Part shown: one piece after another, positions 11,501-21,817 of the stretch | Position numbering within the stretch: the stretch's first letter is position 1 | How the letters are laid out: each line of letters begins with the position of its first letter | Source: Meconema thalassinum | Lineage: Eukaryota; Arthropoda; Insecta; Orthoptera; Tettigoniidae | Direction of reading: 5' to 3' | Length of the DNA stretch: 64,000 nt | Assembly (NCBI GenBank): GCA_946902985.2 | Contig: OX336397.1 | Span: 151,707,890 to 151,771,889 of the forward strand | The notes under the pieces: generated by a model | Told to the model about the DNA's origin: nothing | Database searches by the model: none | The model's input: the letters and a program-made list of their open reading frames with translations, nothing else | Translations under genes and position numbers: made by a program

Positions 11501-12432
11501 GATGGGGTCCCGTGGTCGCCAACCCACGTCCCACGAGATGTGAGCCCCTCGGGGGGGGGGGGTTAGTTATGTTAATCTCGACAGCAATTCTGCAGAATTT
11601 CACGGCAGATCCCCCAATCTGTATCCACTGTTTTATTGGCTGCCATGGGTGAACACTGATCCAGGATATATGACGAATCAATTCTGTGGAAGAAAGGTTA
11701 TTCTCGATTGCTGTTATATTGTTTATGAGTGCTTCCTACGAGAACTCTACATTAGTAGGAAGATCTTTCCTACAACACATACTTTAAATCCTTTCTTGTG
11801 GTGGGGAATCACTACGCCTTCGAAATTGCAATCTCTAGGTCACCGATGACAGAAGTTTAATTTTCAAGAATTTAAGTAACCAAATTAAAATAATTTGCAA
11901 GAACATGGATAAATATTTGACGATAGTGACATACACGTATTCTATAATCAGTACTCCGACAAATATTTGATCACAATACATGAATGTGAGTTCAGCGCGC
12001 AACAGTTAGCAATTCAGAAAGACTTAAAATATACCAAGAAACATCGAAAAGTAAGAGACTTTAATTCAATTTGTAAAAGGTGTGATACGAACTGAAAAAT
12101 GAACTGCACAACGGAAGTATATATTTTTGGTGTTTTCAGAGCAAGATTTAAATTTCTCGACACCCTTCTAATATTATGACATCATTTTCACTACACCTTG
12201 ATCAACGAACTCCATTTTAAAAACAGCACACGACTAATGAGATCTCTTCATTCTGACGGTGGCATTGGCCACCCATGAATCTTTTCACTGTTCCAGAGCG
12301 ACGTGAGTAGAGCGGTTATGGAACACAGAGGCCAGGAGCTACTGCGGAAATTACTCATTCAGTTTACCCCGTTCGCTATTTTCGCTCCAGTTTCTATCCT
12401 GTGTTCTCGAGTTCGGGGAGGTTTCTCTTTGT
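11501..12432. other. Stretch without recognised features
   Basis: Contains a poly-G run near 11551-11562 and moderately AT-rich DNA. I see no coding signal, tRNA-like promoter or repeat boundary that I can support. Confidence 0.4.
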
Positions 12433-12771
12433 ACAGGGCTAATTGGCCGGCCGCGTTGTGTTAGGGTAGAGCGCCTGCCTCTCAACCGGAGGCCCCAGGT
12501 TCGAATCCCGACTCCGTCAGGGATTTTGAAACTGACGTGAGGGTTGGAACGGGGTGCACTCAGCCTTGTGAGGACAATTGAGTAGCTGTCTGACAGTGAG
12601 GCAGCGCCTCGATCACAAAAACCAAGATTAACGGCCGAGGGGACCCGATGCGCTGATCACGCGTCACCCCAATATCTGCAGGCCAAATGGATGGACAGCG
12701 GTCGCTTGGTCGGCCTAGGCCCATCATGGGCTGTATAGTGCCAGGGGTTGACTTCTTTGACAGGGCTAATT
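12433..12771 (+). mobile_element. tRNA-derived SINE with perfect 12-bp target-site duplications
   Basis: A 315-bp body (12445-12759) sits between two perfect copies of acagggctaatt (12433-12444 and 12760-12771). The head contains a pol III B-box (GGTTCGAATCC) near 12499 and an A-box-like block (GTTAGGGTAGAG) upstream, as in a tRNA-derived SINE. The direct repeats show retroposition by LINE machinery. No poly-A tail; the 3' end is 'ggggttgacttcttt'. Confidence 0.85.
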
Positions 12772-13097
12772 ACTGGCAATCCAGATATTCCATTCGTTGT
12801 TACTGGGAGGTAAGGTCCGTACGACTGAAATTGATGAATTCAGACTGGCTTTAAACCCGCGATACACCGTAAACTCCGTTAAAAACACGCTAGTTCAAGT
12901 CGCGAATTGATTCTCAGCATTTGGAACGAGCACCGAGTTATAGCACACAAGAATGAGGGCACAGTATTTGGGAATGGGGCGATATGCGATGATACCACGA
13001 TCTCCACCGCTTTCTAAAGAGGGTAGAGTGTTGAAGAACACCTACAAGACGCATTTAATAACGTCGAACCCTGTTTCGAGAAATGTCGTAGCCCCGA

Positions 13098-13605
13098 TGT
13101 TTACTAGGAAACAAAAATTCACGGGAGTGGAGGGCATCACCATTCCCGGTACAGTAATCAGATGGCAGTCAGCGAATAAGTACCTGTGAACCAAGCTAAT
13201 ACAGGAGATGATTTTACCAAAGAAATGACCCAAAGCGCCAAAGAAGCGAAAACCTATCTCGCAAAGCTCTGGCCTCTACTGAGGACTCGGAGCTACCCCG
13301 ATGTCTTCAACAAGATCCTCGCATACAGCATCATTGTGCGACCTGTCATGGAATATTCCAGCCCTGTGCGGGGGAACAAATTTCAGGCTGTTGAGAACCA
13401 TACACAACGCACAATGTCAGGCTCACAATGGTGCTTAAGAAACGTTCAGCTATATACTGATCATCAGCTCCGCACTATTATAAATGGAAGCCTATATCAA
13501 AAGTTTTATGAACACCAACCCCTTCATTAAAGAGTTGGGTGATTATAGAACCGCAGAATGTCCATGCAAACGACCCCGAATACTTATAGAACCACGCTCT
13601 TTCAC
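13098..13605 (+). pseudogene. Jockey-like LINE reverse transcriptase, C-terminal remnant
   Basis: Carries the tail end of a Jockey-type polymerase: an 'ITIPGTVIRWQSANKYL' block at about 13135-13188, where family members have I-x-G...W...KYLG, then KLWPLL, IIVRPVMEYSSPV and the tail NPFIKELG in another frame near 13515. At least two frame breaks are present and the catalytic part is absent. It is a 5'-truncated dead insertion. Confidence 0.7.
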
Positions 13606-14070
13606 TTAATATACCTCTCTACTTTTCCTAACACGCTTCTCTTAAGAAATTTACGTTTCACTTTTCACCTTCTGTTATTCTTCAGGGCCTTGAGGACCAG
13701 GCCACATTCTAGCCAACTATATAATTCAAAATAATCACCCAAAAACTTAAACTCAATGCTGTCAGGTCCAAACCGCTTCAGAGATACAGCACTTAACCCT
13801 TCGGGCTGACAGGCTGTAATAGTTTCGCACGGAAATTTAGCTCCACTGCACGGGTTAGATTATTCCTGCTTCCCATCTGGCCACTTCCTCCTCAGTCTCG
13901 CGACCCAGATGTAGTAAGAGTTGTTAAAAATTAAGAGCTTGCTAAGATAATATTTTTCAAGGCACACTCTTCAAATATGCCAGTATGAGAAGGTGATTAA
14001 GAAATATGAATCTCAATTGTTATACAGAGCCATTCTCGTTTCAAACAAGACGTTCCGTGACGAACTAAAG
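13606..14070. other. Stretch without recognised features
   Basis: AT-rich sequence between the Jockey fragment and the inverted-repeat element. I recognise nothing in it. Confidence 0.4.
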
Positions 14071-15423
14071 AGCCTACTTTTCTTAAAATTTAAGATTCAT
14101 GCCAATGATTAATCTATATGGACCTATCTAGAATAATTATGAAATTAAGTGGTAATATCGACATTTCTAATTAATTCGAAATATACCTGCCATAATGTAG
14201 CCTAATAGAGCACTACAGTTGGCAGCCCTGGTGACTGCATATATATTCTTAGTTCCATCTCTTAAGGTACAGAATACAAAATTTTGTAGAAGTCCAATGG
14301 CTATTATGGACGTTACAAGCAGTGAGACATTGGAACTATGAGCGCGCGTAAAATCATGTTGGCATGTGTTGGTCAGAAATAATCTGTAATAACATGATCT
14401 ATTGTTGTGCCAAGTTTGGATGAAATCCATTTGTTAGTATGGAAGTTACATGAATTTAAAAATTGGACTTATCAGCAGGCTTAGAATCAAGTTGGCAGCA
14501 CTGATGTATATAAGTTACTCCAAATTAATCTAGAATGTCAGGTACTATACGTGTGCACAGTTGAGAGCTGTTGGCTCGCATACTTTCTGATATATTGATA
14601 TTACGAAAAACAAATAAGGGGCTGCATTTATTAACAGTTGGCAGCCCTGGTTGCTCTTAAGAATACGCATAGTCATATCGGTTATGGTACACATTGTACA
14701 TACGAAATTTGGTTGAAATCAAATTGATAGTATGAAAGTTGCATGTATTTAAAAGTTGGTCCTATCAACATGAATAGAGTCATGCTGGTAGCACTGACCT
14801 ATGTTAGTTACACCAAATTAATCTAGAATGTCAGGTACAACACGAGCGCATAGTTTAAAGCTTTCGCCTTGCATACTTTCTTAAATATTGCTATTGGGAT
14901 GAAACAATAGAGAGTGCATTTATTAACAGTTGGCAGCCCTGCTAGCTCTTACAAATATGCTCAGTCATATCTATGTATGTACACGTATTACATACGTAAT
15001 TTGGCAGAAATCCAGTTGATAGTGTAGAAGTTATATGCATTTGAAAATTGGACCTATCATCAGGCTTAGAATTATTTTGGCTACGCTGTCATGTATGGCC
15101 ACCTGGAAATTAAACTGAAATATTATTAATTATATGTGTGCAAATTTTGGAATAGCTCCCATGCCTACCTTCTAAGATATCCAACATGGAGCTCAAATTT
15201 TGTTTTTTTCCGCAGCTGGTAGCACTGCCATCATTATCAAATATTCAGGTATAGATCTTACTCATAACAAATTTGGTTTCGATGGTTGCAGCCGTTTAGG
15301 AGTTGATAGGGGACACACACACACACAGCCAGACAGACAGACAGAAGGACAGACAGACATTTGCCCGGATCGATTTCATAAGTCTACTTTTTCCTCATTT
15401 TAGCAAAATGTTGAAAGTAGGCT
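14071..15423 (-). mobile_element. Inverted-repeat element with internal array (AGCCTACTTTC family), copy 1
   Basis: Begins AGCCTACTTTT (14071-14081) and ends GAAAGTAGGCT (15413-15423). Just inside the right end is a small hairpin pairing CTACTTT with AAAGTAG, next to a (ca)n/(gaca)n microsatellite. The same terminal module occurs at 43786 and, degraded, at 47891. The interior holds diverged direct repeats marked by 'cagttggcagccctg' at about 14211, 14635 and 14929; the last spacing is about 294 bp. No coding region. The target duplication could not be resolved. Confidence 0.6.
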
Positions 15424-15439
15424 AAAAACTCTTTTCCCT

Positions 15440-15625
15440 GATTTGATTGCAGAAGCCTGGGTTGGTATTTCAATCCCTGAATAATGCGTTCGAACGGCTT
15501 GGTCAATAGAGCGTCGCATATACTTGACCCCTCTTTTACTTTTGGCATAGGGCATCATTTTTATGAGTTCAGCCTGCCAACGATCATTGACTCCATGCGA
15601 AATGACATTGCGTCACTTAAAGTTA
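15440..15625 (-). pseudogene. Maverick/adintovirus-type integrase remnant
   Basis: A minus-strand frame reads a short block with NDRWQAELIKMMPYAK and RGVKYM. In the retroviral-type integrases of Polintons/Mavericks the first catalytic aspartate block follows such a WQADL motif; here the acidic residue after WQA is Glu. An in-frame stop lies just upstream and the catalytic core beyond is not recognisable. It sits head to head with the capsid remnant at 15983, so both probably come from one old integrated virus. Confidence 0.5.
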
Positions 15626-15982
15626 CACCGTGTATGACTGTGTAGTTTGTGGGTAATATCCATTTGGATCGAAGAGGGCTTAGACAATGATGCCGGAAAG
15701 CGATGCCCCACGTCTATTTCTGAAATCTAGCGTCCATGGCCCGTATGGACTGCTTTCTGAGACATTTTAAATGTTACAGACGTTAATCAGTTATTTGGGG
15801 TTATTGAAGCAAAACATATTGACAAGAGATATTTATGCCTCAAACGGCTTAAAAATGACTTCAAAGGCTCAAGCCTTGAGCGCAGGCCTCAGGAAAAATT
15901 GGGATATCATTGTTCTAGACTCATCAGTCTTGTTTGCGTTGATGTTCCCAAGCGCCTATAAATTATACGATAAGCGTTAGGG
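15626..15982. other. Stretch between the two old viral remnants
   Basis: No recognisable coding signal. By position it could be decayed intergenic or coding DNA of the same old insertion, but I cannot show it. Confidence 0.3.
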
Positions 15983-16530
15983 ATTCAGTTGCACCAAATA
16001 TTATGTAAAGTGTCCCATGAAAACCTTTCCAGCCGGGAAAAACTCAGCTACCTCAAGACCGTGGAAAGGATACGCTATTACCCATGAATTTGTCAATATG
16101 GGATCTTCATCCTCTCTGATAACCAGAGTTGTTCTGTAAAGCTGTCGCGATTAACACAAAGGCCGCTTTACGTTATCGGTATTCAGGCCGATCGTAAGTA
16201 TCAGCAGACCAAAGATGCCTCCCATTCGATCACATTTAGCAAGGAAACATGCGTCTTTACCTGAATGGAGTCACGTTATCCTACGAAACCCTGTATATAA
16301 TTTAGGTAAAAACAAATGTAGAGCCCTGTACGATATGTATGTAAAATTCAATTTCTCTAACGCGCCTGCGACTATGCTGAGCTGTTCGCACCTCTTGTGA
16401 TCTATGAAATCATCCCCCTGTAGATATCTGCTTAACGTTTGAAACGACTAACAATATTCCAGCAGACACACACAACTTACAAAATTTGAGTGTTCTATCG
16501 CCCATTCTCCAATATTATAAACAAAGCTTA
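15983..16530 (+). pseudogene. Decayed capsid-protein copy, paralogue of 60374-61582
   Basis: Broken plus-strand frames match the C-terminal half of the intact protein at 60374-61582 in order: an ILCKVSHENLSS block, a KLSYLKTVE block, RPLYVIGIQADRKYQ, then LYDMYVKFNFS, and near the end VFYRPFSNI. In the intact copy the counterparts are ILWKVPHVTLSD, KLSLLKIVE, RPLYVLVGFQTDRKYQ, LYDMFVNFQSS and VFYQPLSNM. Several stops and frame changes show an old dead copy. It indicates that this virus lineage entered the genome more than once or duplicated long ago. Confidence 0.75.
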
Positions 16531-17058
16531 GGAAAAAATCCCGGGTTTTTAACTATAAAACTGCCATGAAATAGGGAGTTGGGAAACAGTGCGATTGCAA
16601 ACTAAGGGGTTTATGGCATAGACCACTAGAAACATGAATTTTATCACTGAAACCAGTACATTCTCCAAGGAAAAAACGATTTTTTTTTTCATGAATATGG
16701 AGTGAATGATATACGCTTGTTCATCAATCGGACATCGCTTGTTCTCAATGTGAATACCTGATGTTGAAAGTTGAATTCAAATTACTATACAATTTAATTT
16801 TGCGATGACATTTACACAAGACAACTTATACTATTAAATATTTTCTAATTGAAAATTATAAGGACGTCAATTTCAGAGTTAAAGGTATATTAAATTATAA
16901 TATAATTCTGTTCATCAAACACCCAATGTAGAGCTGGAGGGCCGAAAACATGTTTCAACAGTAGAGAAGAAAACAATTTAAGTATTAACAGGTGTTCCAG
17001 GAAATTTAATAAGTTATCGAAGTTAATACGTAGAATCAACGCTTTTGTAACAGAGTTA
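16531..17058. other. Stretch without recognised features
   Basis: AT-rich, with a poly-T run near 16680. I see no coding or repeat structure that I can support. Confidence 0.4.
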
Positions 17059-17353
17059 ATGTTTTTGCCTCGTAAAATGTGCACTTCTCTACAAGTCCAG
17101 TCTACCCAATGTGTACTTCTCTACAAGTTATGTCTACCAAATGTGTTCTTCTCTACAAGACCTTTCTACCCAATGCATACTTTTCTACAAGTCCTGCCTA
17201 CCCAATGTGTACTTCTCTACAAGACCTGCCTTCACAATGTGTACTTCTCAACAAGTTCTGTCTACCCAATGTGTACTTCTCTATAGGACCTTTCTGGCCA
17301 ATGTGTACTTCTCTACAAGTCCTGTCTATCCAATGTGTACTTCTCTACAAGAA
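17059..17353 (+). repeat. 32-bp minisatellite
   Basis: About nine copies of a unit near 'cttctctacaagtcctgtctacccaatgtgta'. Because 32 is not a multiple of three, each frame cycles through the same short peptides, which creates long but meaningless open frames here. Confidence 0.85.
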
Positions 17354-18175
17354 CAAGGTGCCCAAGTTACGGAATCTAATAGAGGATACAGTACTAAACC
17401 CTGTCACATTTTACGTGTTCAACAGGTATGAACATTTAACCTCAGAAAACACCATTATGTGGTATTATGTTGATACCCAAAAAATAACTAAAATCCTGAC
17501 AGTGTTTATGATTAGTTGTAACAGACCTTTATCTGCAACAGTGGGTGTGGAAGAATCTATTAACTCGTTTAGTTTGGGTTTCAAAAGAAACATATGGGGC
17601 TAAGGACACAGCGGGGAGGTTTGAAACTTCATTATAAAACTCATTCACATTCTTATCACTGCGGCATATGTACTCCCTGCAAGCATACTTCTACAAGACG
17701 GAAATAGCTCCCATTACAGACTGACGAAAGTTTCTTAAATAGTTCCTGACAGTGAGAACCCTGAATGTGGGCTGCTAAATATAAAGTTAGTATCAATTCC
17801 TACTTCAATCATGAGACATGTCTGAAGTTGCAAACAAAACTGATTCATATCCAAAACTTAAGAGTTATGAGAGAGAACATGTTATTTGAATCTTTAACAC
17901 TTACTCATTCAAGCGATTTCCACTTTCATCCGTTTCTTCATCCTGATTTTCTTCTTTTATATCCTGGGGATAAAAAGGAATAAATTATTTCTGTGTCATC
18001 ACCTTATACTCTTACACAAATGACAAACCATGTAATTGTTCAGCACTGCACATCTGAAGATATATTTGCTGAATGGCTTTCACACTGTCCATCACATCCT
18101 AGTGCTAGAAAGGAAAATGATGCAGGTAAGTGGTTATAATCCCCATTCCTGAAACTTATAATACACTTCTAAATG
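17354..18175. other. Stretch without recognised features
   Basis: No supported coding region or repeat. A short open frame (17765-17983) has no recognisable content. Confidence 0.4.
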
Positions 18176-18395
18176 CACCCGGTCATGTGATCTGGATCGG
18201 AAGACGAGTGAGTTTCATCCCCACCATCCCTGAAGGATTCTCATACTTCACTCTTTACACCTCTTGGTAAATGCTGGGATGGTACCTCCTAAGAGGCCAG
18301 GGGCACAGTCTTCCAACTCCTTTCAATATTAAAATCCTCATTAGCACCTCCTATGGGCTGGACAAAAGGGTATACGGCTGTAAAAACCACATACA
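18176..18395 (+). repeat. SINE-like fragment
   Basis: Contains 'taaatgctgggatggtacct' and 'aagaggcca', blocks shared with the SINE at 56631-56900 (caaatgctgggacggtacct and ataggcc). Head promoter boxes are not clear, so it looks 5'-truncated. Confidence 0.5.
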
Positions 18396-18776
18396 CACGC
18401 ATTTCACCTCTCACCTCTAAATGGGAATACTGATGGGAAAAGAATGCAACTTAAAAATTTAAGAAATATGGTACGAAGGAAAGTTTCTTTAATACGAGCT
18501 TACAAGTAAAATAAGTGGAATTCGGAATGGCTAAGTAAGCACGACATCACCCTGAAGTAATGCGAGGGCGATGAACGCATCGTGGGAAAAGGGATGTGGT
18601 TTTTAGTGGGTAGGAATCCCACACTACTGTGGAGTGCGGACCCTTCACATGTGTCTTTTTAAGATTTTCCACAGTTCCTCGTAAAAAAATTGTCTAATGT
18701 GTCTCCTGGGATATGGATATTCCAACAAATAAGGGTTCACAAAGTTGTGAAGATTCTCTTGTTTTCGTATTCATCC

Positions 18777-18985
18777 TCACTGAGAGAAATGTAGGATGTC
18801 CCGTTGAACCTGTCTGCGGACATATTTACTGAAGTCCTGAGCACCTTCTTTCACTTTCTGGTAACTTCTTCCACTCTTTACACCCGTTAACATTCCAAAC
18901 CTTCTTCTTCCTCTAACTCGCATTCCTTCTACTTTTCCTTCCACGATTCTTTGCAGTAGAAAATTCCTACGTAGTATGTGACTAG
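18777..18985 (-). pseudogene. RTE-like LINE 3' fragment, part 2
   Basis: The minus strand encodes HILRRNFLLQRIVEGKVEG and a following RGRRRFGML block, the terminal part of an RTE-like reverse transcriptase, similar to the end of the better copy at 54850-56150 (GHILRHPG, EGRVEDKNCRGRPR). The upstream part lies at 20115-20380, so the LINE is split by the hAT-like remnant between them. Confidence 0.65.
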
Positions 18986-20114
18986 TGATGTGGGCCAGGC
19001 AAATGCCCGGTAGGCAGGACATCTATAAATGGACATTTGCCCAGGCATTTGCCCAAAGCAGTTTTAAGCGCCCAAAATCTGGGCATTTAAGAAAACTACT
19101 TTTTTTTACTTTTTACTACTTGTGATTGTTACTATAGCATCTAAAACATAATAAAAACCATTAATCAAAGGTACATTTCATGGATAAACTAGTAATGCCT
19201 GAATATTGCTAATAATAATTTAATTATCCTGTGTCAATGTTGTCAATAACATCTAAATGGGAATTATGAATATCTGGCTTGAATAAAATATTGTATTACT
19301 GAGTTAGGCCTGCAGGCCTACTGATTTATATTTAGGAAAATAAGGTAGGAGTTTGATTATGGTGTGAATAGTGGCTTTGGGAGGATGGTGAATGGGCTAC
19401 CATCGTGCTATGATCTTGGAGTGGGGGTAGGGTGGTTGTGATCTTGAGATTGGCGAGGCAGCCCAGCCCAGTTAGTTGTGAAGTAGAGCTGTCTGTTGAG
19501 TAGTTGAGTCTGAGATAACCTCACTTCTTTCTTAGGCTATTTATATTTTTAAGTGTTCGATTAAATCATTACTAAATGCTTAGGAAAAAATGACCTATTT
19601 GGAACTTTTTTAATTTGAAAGGGAACGGAGTATCTTGTAAATATTGTAATAAGGACTATTAACAGTCACATTGTAACAAAATGGAAAAGCACATAAAGAA
19701 GTGTTTTAAGTGCCCTCAGGATCTAAAAAAAGTGCTTCAGTTAGGTACAGTTACAGAGGTTGAAAAACCTTTTTGAAAGAAAACCCCCTTATGAACCTTT
19801 ACTAATTGAAGTGGATGATTTCGACAACAAATCTGCAGTACCAAGCACAAGCTCAGCATCAGAACCAAAATCAAGTTCTTTCAGTGAATTCCTACAACAA
19901 CTTCTGCAGCCTATTTTGGCCTCAACTCCTGTTTTTATGAATAAATATATAGAATACATATATGTAGATACATCTATGGCTGAAACAATATTTATATAAG
20001 CGTTGCATTATGAATATGTTTTTAAAAGAGGTAAATGCTCAAAATGCATGGGCATTTATGGGTTTTGGGCATTTGCCCGTGCATTTATCCTGGACATTTG
20101 CCCCGACTTATAAA
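18986..20114 (+). mobile_element. BED-finger hAT-like remnant
   Basis: Both ends are rich in 'gggcaaatgccc'-type palindromic motifs (18985-19075 and 20050-20105). Near 19640-19720 broken frames encode CKYCNKDY and a KMEKHIKKC block, a BED-type zinc finger as found at the N-terminus of hAT transposases, followed by a Ser-rich linker (19760-19936). The transposase core is missing. It interrupts a LINE fragment; the flanking 8-bp target copies look decayed. Confidence 0.55.
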
Positions 20115-20380
20115 TGCCTAGACATTTTACCAAGATTCTTCCCTCTTCTGTATCATTCTCATGAAACTCCTCTTCTCTCCTACTCTTCTCAGCACCTTCT
20201 CATTTGTCATTCAATAGGTCCATCTTACTTTCTCCATTCTTGCCTATAACCACATTTCTAAAATTTCTAAATATTTTTGTTCTTTCTGTCCGACTGTTCA
20301 TGTTTCCGAACCATAAGCCACCACACTCTGCACAAAACATTTGACAAACCTCTTCCTAATTGTGAGTATACAACTCTTAA
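20115..20380 (-). pseudogene. RTE-like LINE fragment, part 1
   Basis: Read on the minus strand it gives EKVLRRVGEKRSF near 20190, matching the EEVLRRVGEERYF block of the LINE at 54850-56150, and an upstream VWWLMVRKHE-like piece. It continues into 18777-18985 if the hAT-like remnant is removed. Confidence 0.55.
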
Positions 20381-20727
20381 CCCCAAAAATAAGGAGATGG
20401 CATGAAAAGAGGCATGACGATACTTTCCTCTTTCGGTTCTAAAGATGATATACATGTTTTGATAACTGGAACGATCTCCGGAAAAGAAGATTCCTCAATT
20501 TTAATTTTCGTGTGATGATCTCTATCATCCTGCAAAGAAATTACTTGTTTCACATCTATGTTCCTTTGCATTTATAGATGACTTGTAAACCTACACTGAA
20601 GTAATCAAGGAATAAAATATCATACTAAAGGGAACTGAGCCTCCGGTTCATAGTTATTTTAGTCCATGGCTAATTGCCAAAACATCTAGCAGTTATTGTG
20701 CTGTTAATATAAAAAGCATTTCAGTTA
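20381..20727. other. Stretch without recognised features
   Basis: Intervening sequence between the LINE fragment and the left inverted repeat of the THAP/YqaJ element. A short minus-strand frame (20377-20571) has no recognised content. Confidence 0.35.
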
Positions 20728-20745
20728 GTATAGGCACCGTGCGTT
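20728..20745 (+). repeat. Left terminal inverted repeat of the THAP/YqaJ transposon
   Basis: gtataggcaccgtgcgtt matches the reverse complement of 39917-39934 (gtataggctccgtgcttt) at 16 of 18 positions. The two copies bracket the transposase on the left and the nuclease on the right, which supports their being the element's ends. Confidence 0.65.
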
Positions 20746-20896
20746 CTGCAGTGTGCTGCTGCGGGTGGATACTACGTGAACTACACACGGTCTTGTTTAT
20801 CAACAGCTGTTCGTAAGACGTTGCAGTACGAGTGAATTTTTACATGTGTTTATTCAATATTTTATAGTGTTGTCTTCAGATTATGATTTTAAAAAA

Positions 20897-21817
20897 ATGT
20901 CAAAAAGTTCTGGCAATGTTATGTGCTGTGTTGTTGGCTGCAATAATAGATACTGCAATACAGAGCAAAGTGTGAAATTTTTTAGTTTTCCATCACGACC
21001 TCACGAAATGGATTTGAAAAGACAGTGGATTTTAGCAGTAAATCGCAAGAAGTAAGTAATGGGGGATTTAAATATTTTAATTAATAATAAATTACACAGT
21101 ACAAAACCTATACTAACCATGACTTTTACAAATAGGTTAACAAAACAACCAAAATAATTACAGTAATGCTATACTTCCAAGGTAAGGTCCGCACCAGTCG
21201 GCCATATTTTTAAAGCACAAACATCCTAATAGTAGAGATATTCTATTACACAGTAGTCTTAATGATAGCCTTAATAATTAAATAACATATACCTTAATAC
21301 CGAGCAAAGTGTGAATTTTTTTAGATTTCCTCCCCGACCTCATGAAGTGGATTTGAAAGGCTAGTGGATTAATATTATATTTACAGAAATAGGCCCTGGT
21401 ACATGACAAAAAATAGGAACAAAATATTAATAGCATACAGAAATATTTTAGAAATGTGTAATTATACATAAACATTAAATAAAAGAGCATTACAATATTT
21501 TAAATAGTCCTACAAACATATTATTATGAAACCAGATAGTCACAAAATAATTTGAACTCATTACAACAGAAATTCAAATAAATATAGGCCTAATACAGAT
21601 CCAACTTAAATTTTACAAAATGTGTTCAAAATAATATTTGCATTTACAGATTTCCCATACTTTAAAAGGTATGTTTACATAAATTTGCCACATTTACACA
21701 ATTTGTTTTATAGGGCAGATGGTACTTTGTGGACACCTTCAAAATCATCTAGAATCTGCAGCACACATTTCATAGGAGGGTGTAAATCTCAACATCCTGC
21801 TAGTCCAGCATATGTAC
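20897..21817 (+). pseudogene. THAP-domain transposase, exons 1 and 2 (interrupted)
   Basis: Exon 1 (20897-21051) starts MSKSSGNVM and holds the first half of a THAP zinc finger (CVVGC, then FFSFP and RQWILAVNR). A donor GTAAGT follows at 21052 and the matching acceptor TTTTATAG lies at 21703-21713. Exon 2 (from 21714) gives the remaining ligands in ICSTHF (C-x2-H) and the SPAYV block. Splicing keeps frame. Exon 2 stops at 21817 because a solo LTR is inserted inside the GTA-C codons; the frame resumes at 25726. The THAP finger would bind the transposon's ends. An in-frame ATG at 20846 exists, but the later one fits the THAP start better. Confidence 0.85.
21298..21367 (+). repeat. Degenerate duplicate of THAP exon 1 inside the intron
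   Basis: 'gagcaaagtgtgaa' and 'gacctcatgaagtggatttgaaa' repeat 20961-21020 of exon 1 with about 85 percent identity by eye. The copy lacks splice sites and breaks frame, so it is a non-functional partial exon duplication. Confidence 0.7.

Noticed and set aside
17059..17353. Regular 32-bp repeats that look CRISPR-like
   Set aside because: Units follow each other with no unique spacers, and the surrounding DNA is a eukaryotic genome. It is a minisatellite.
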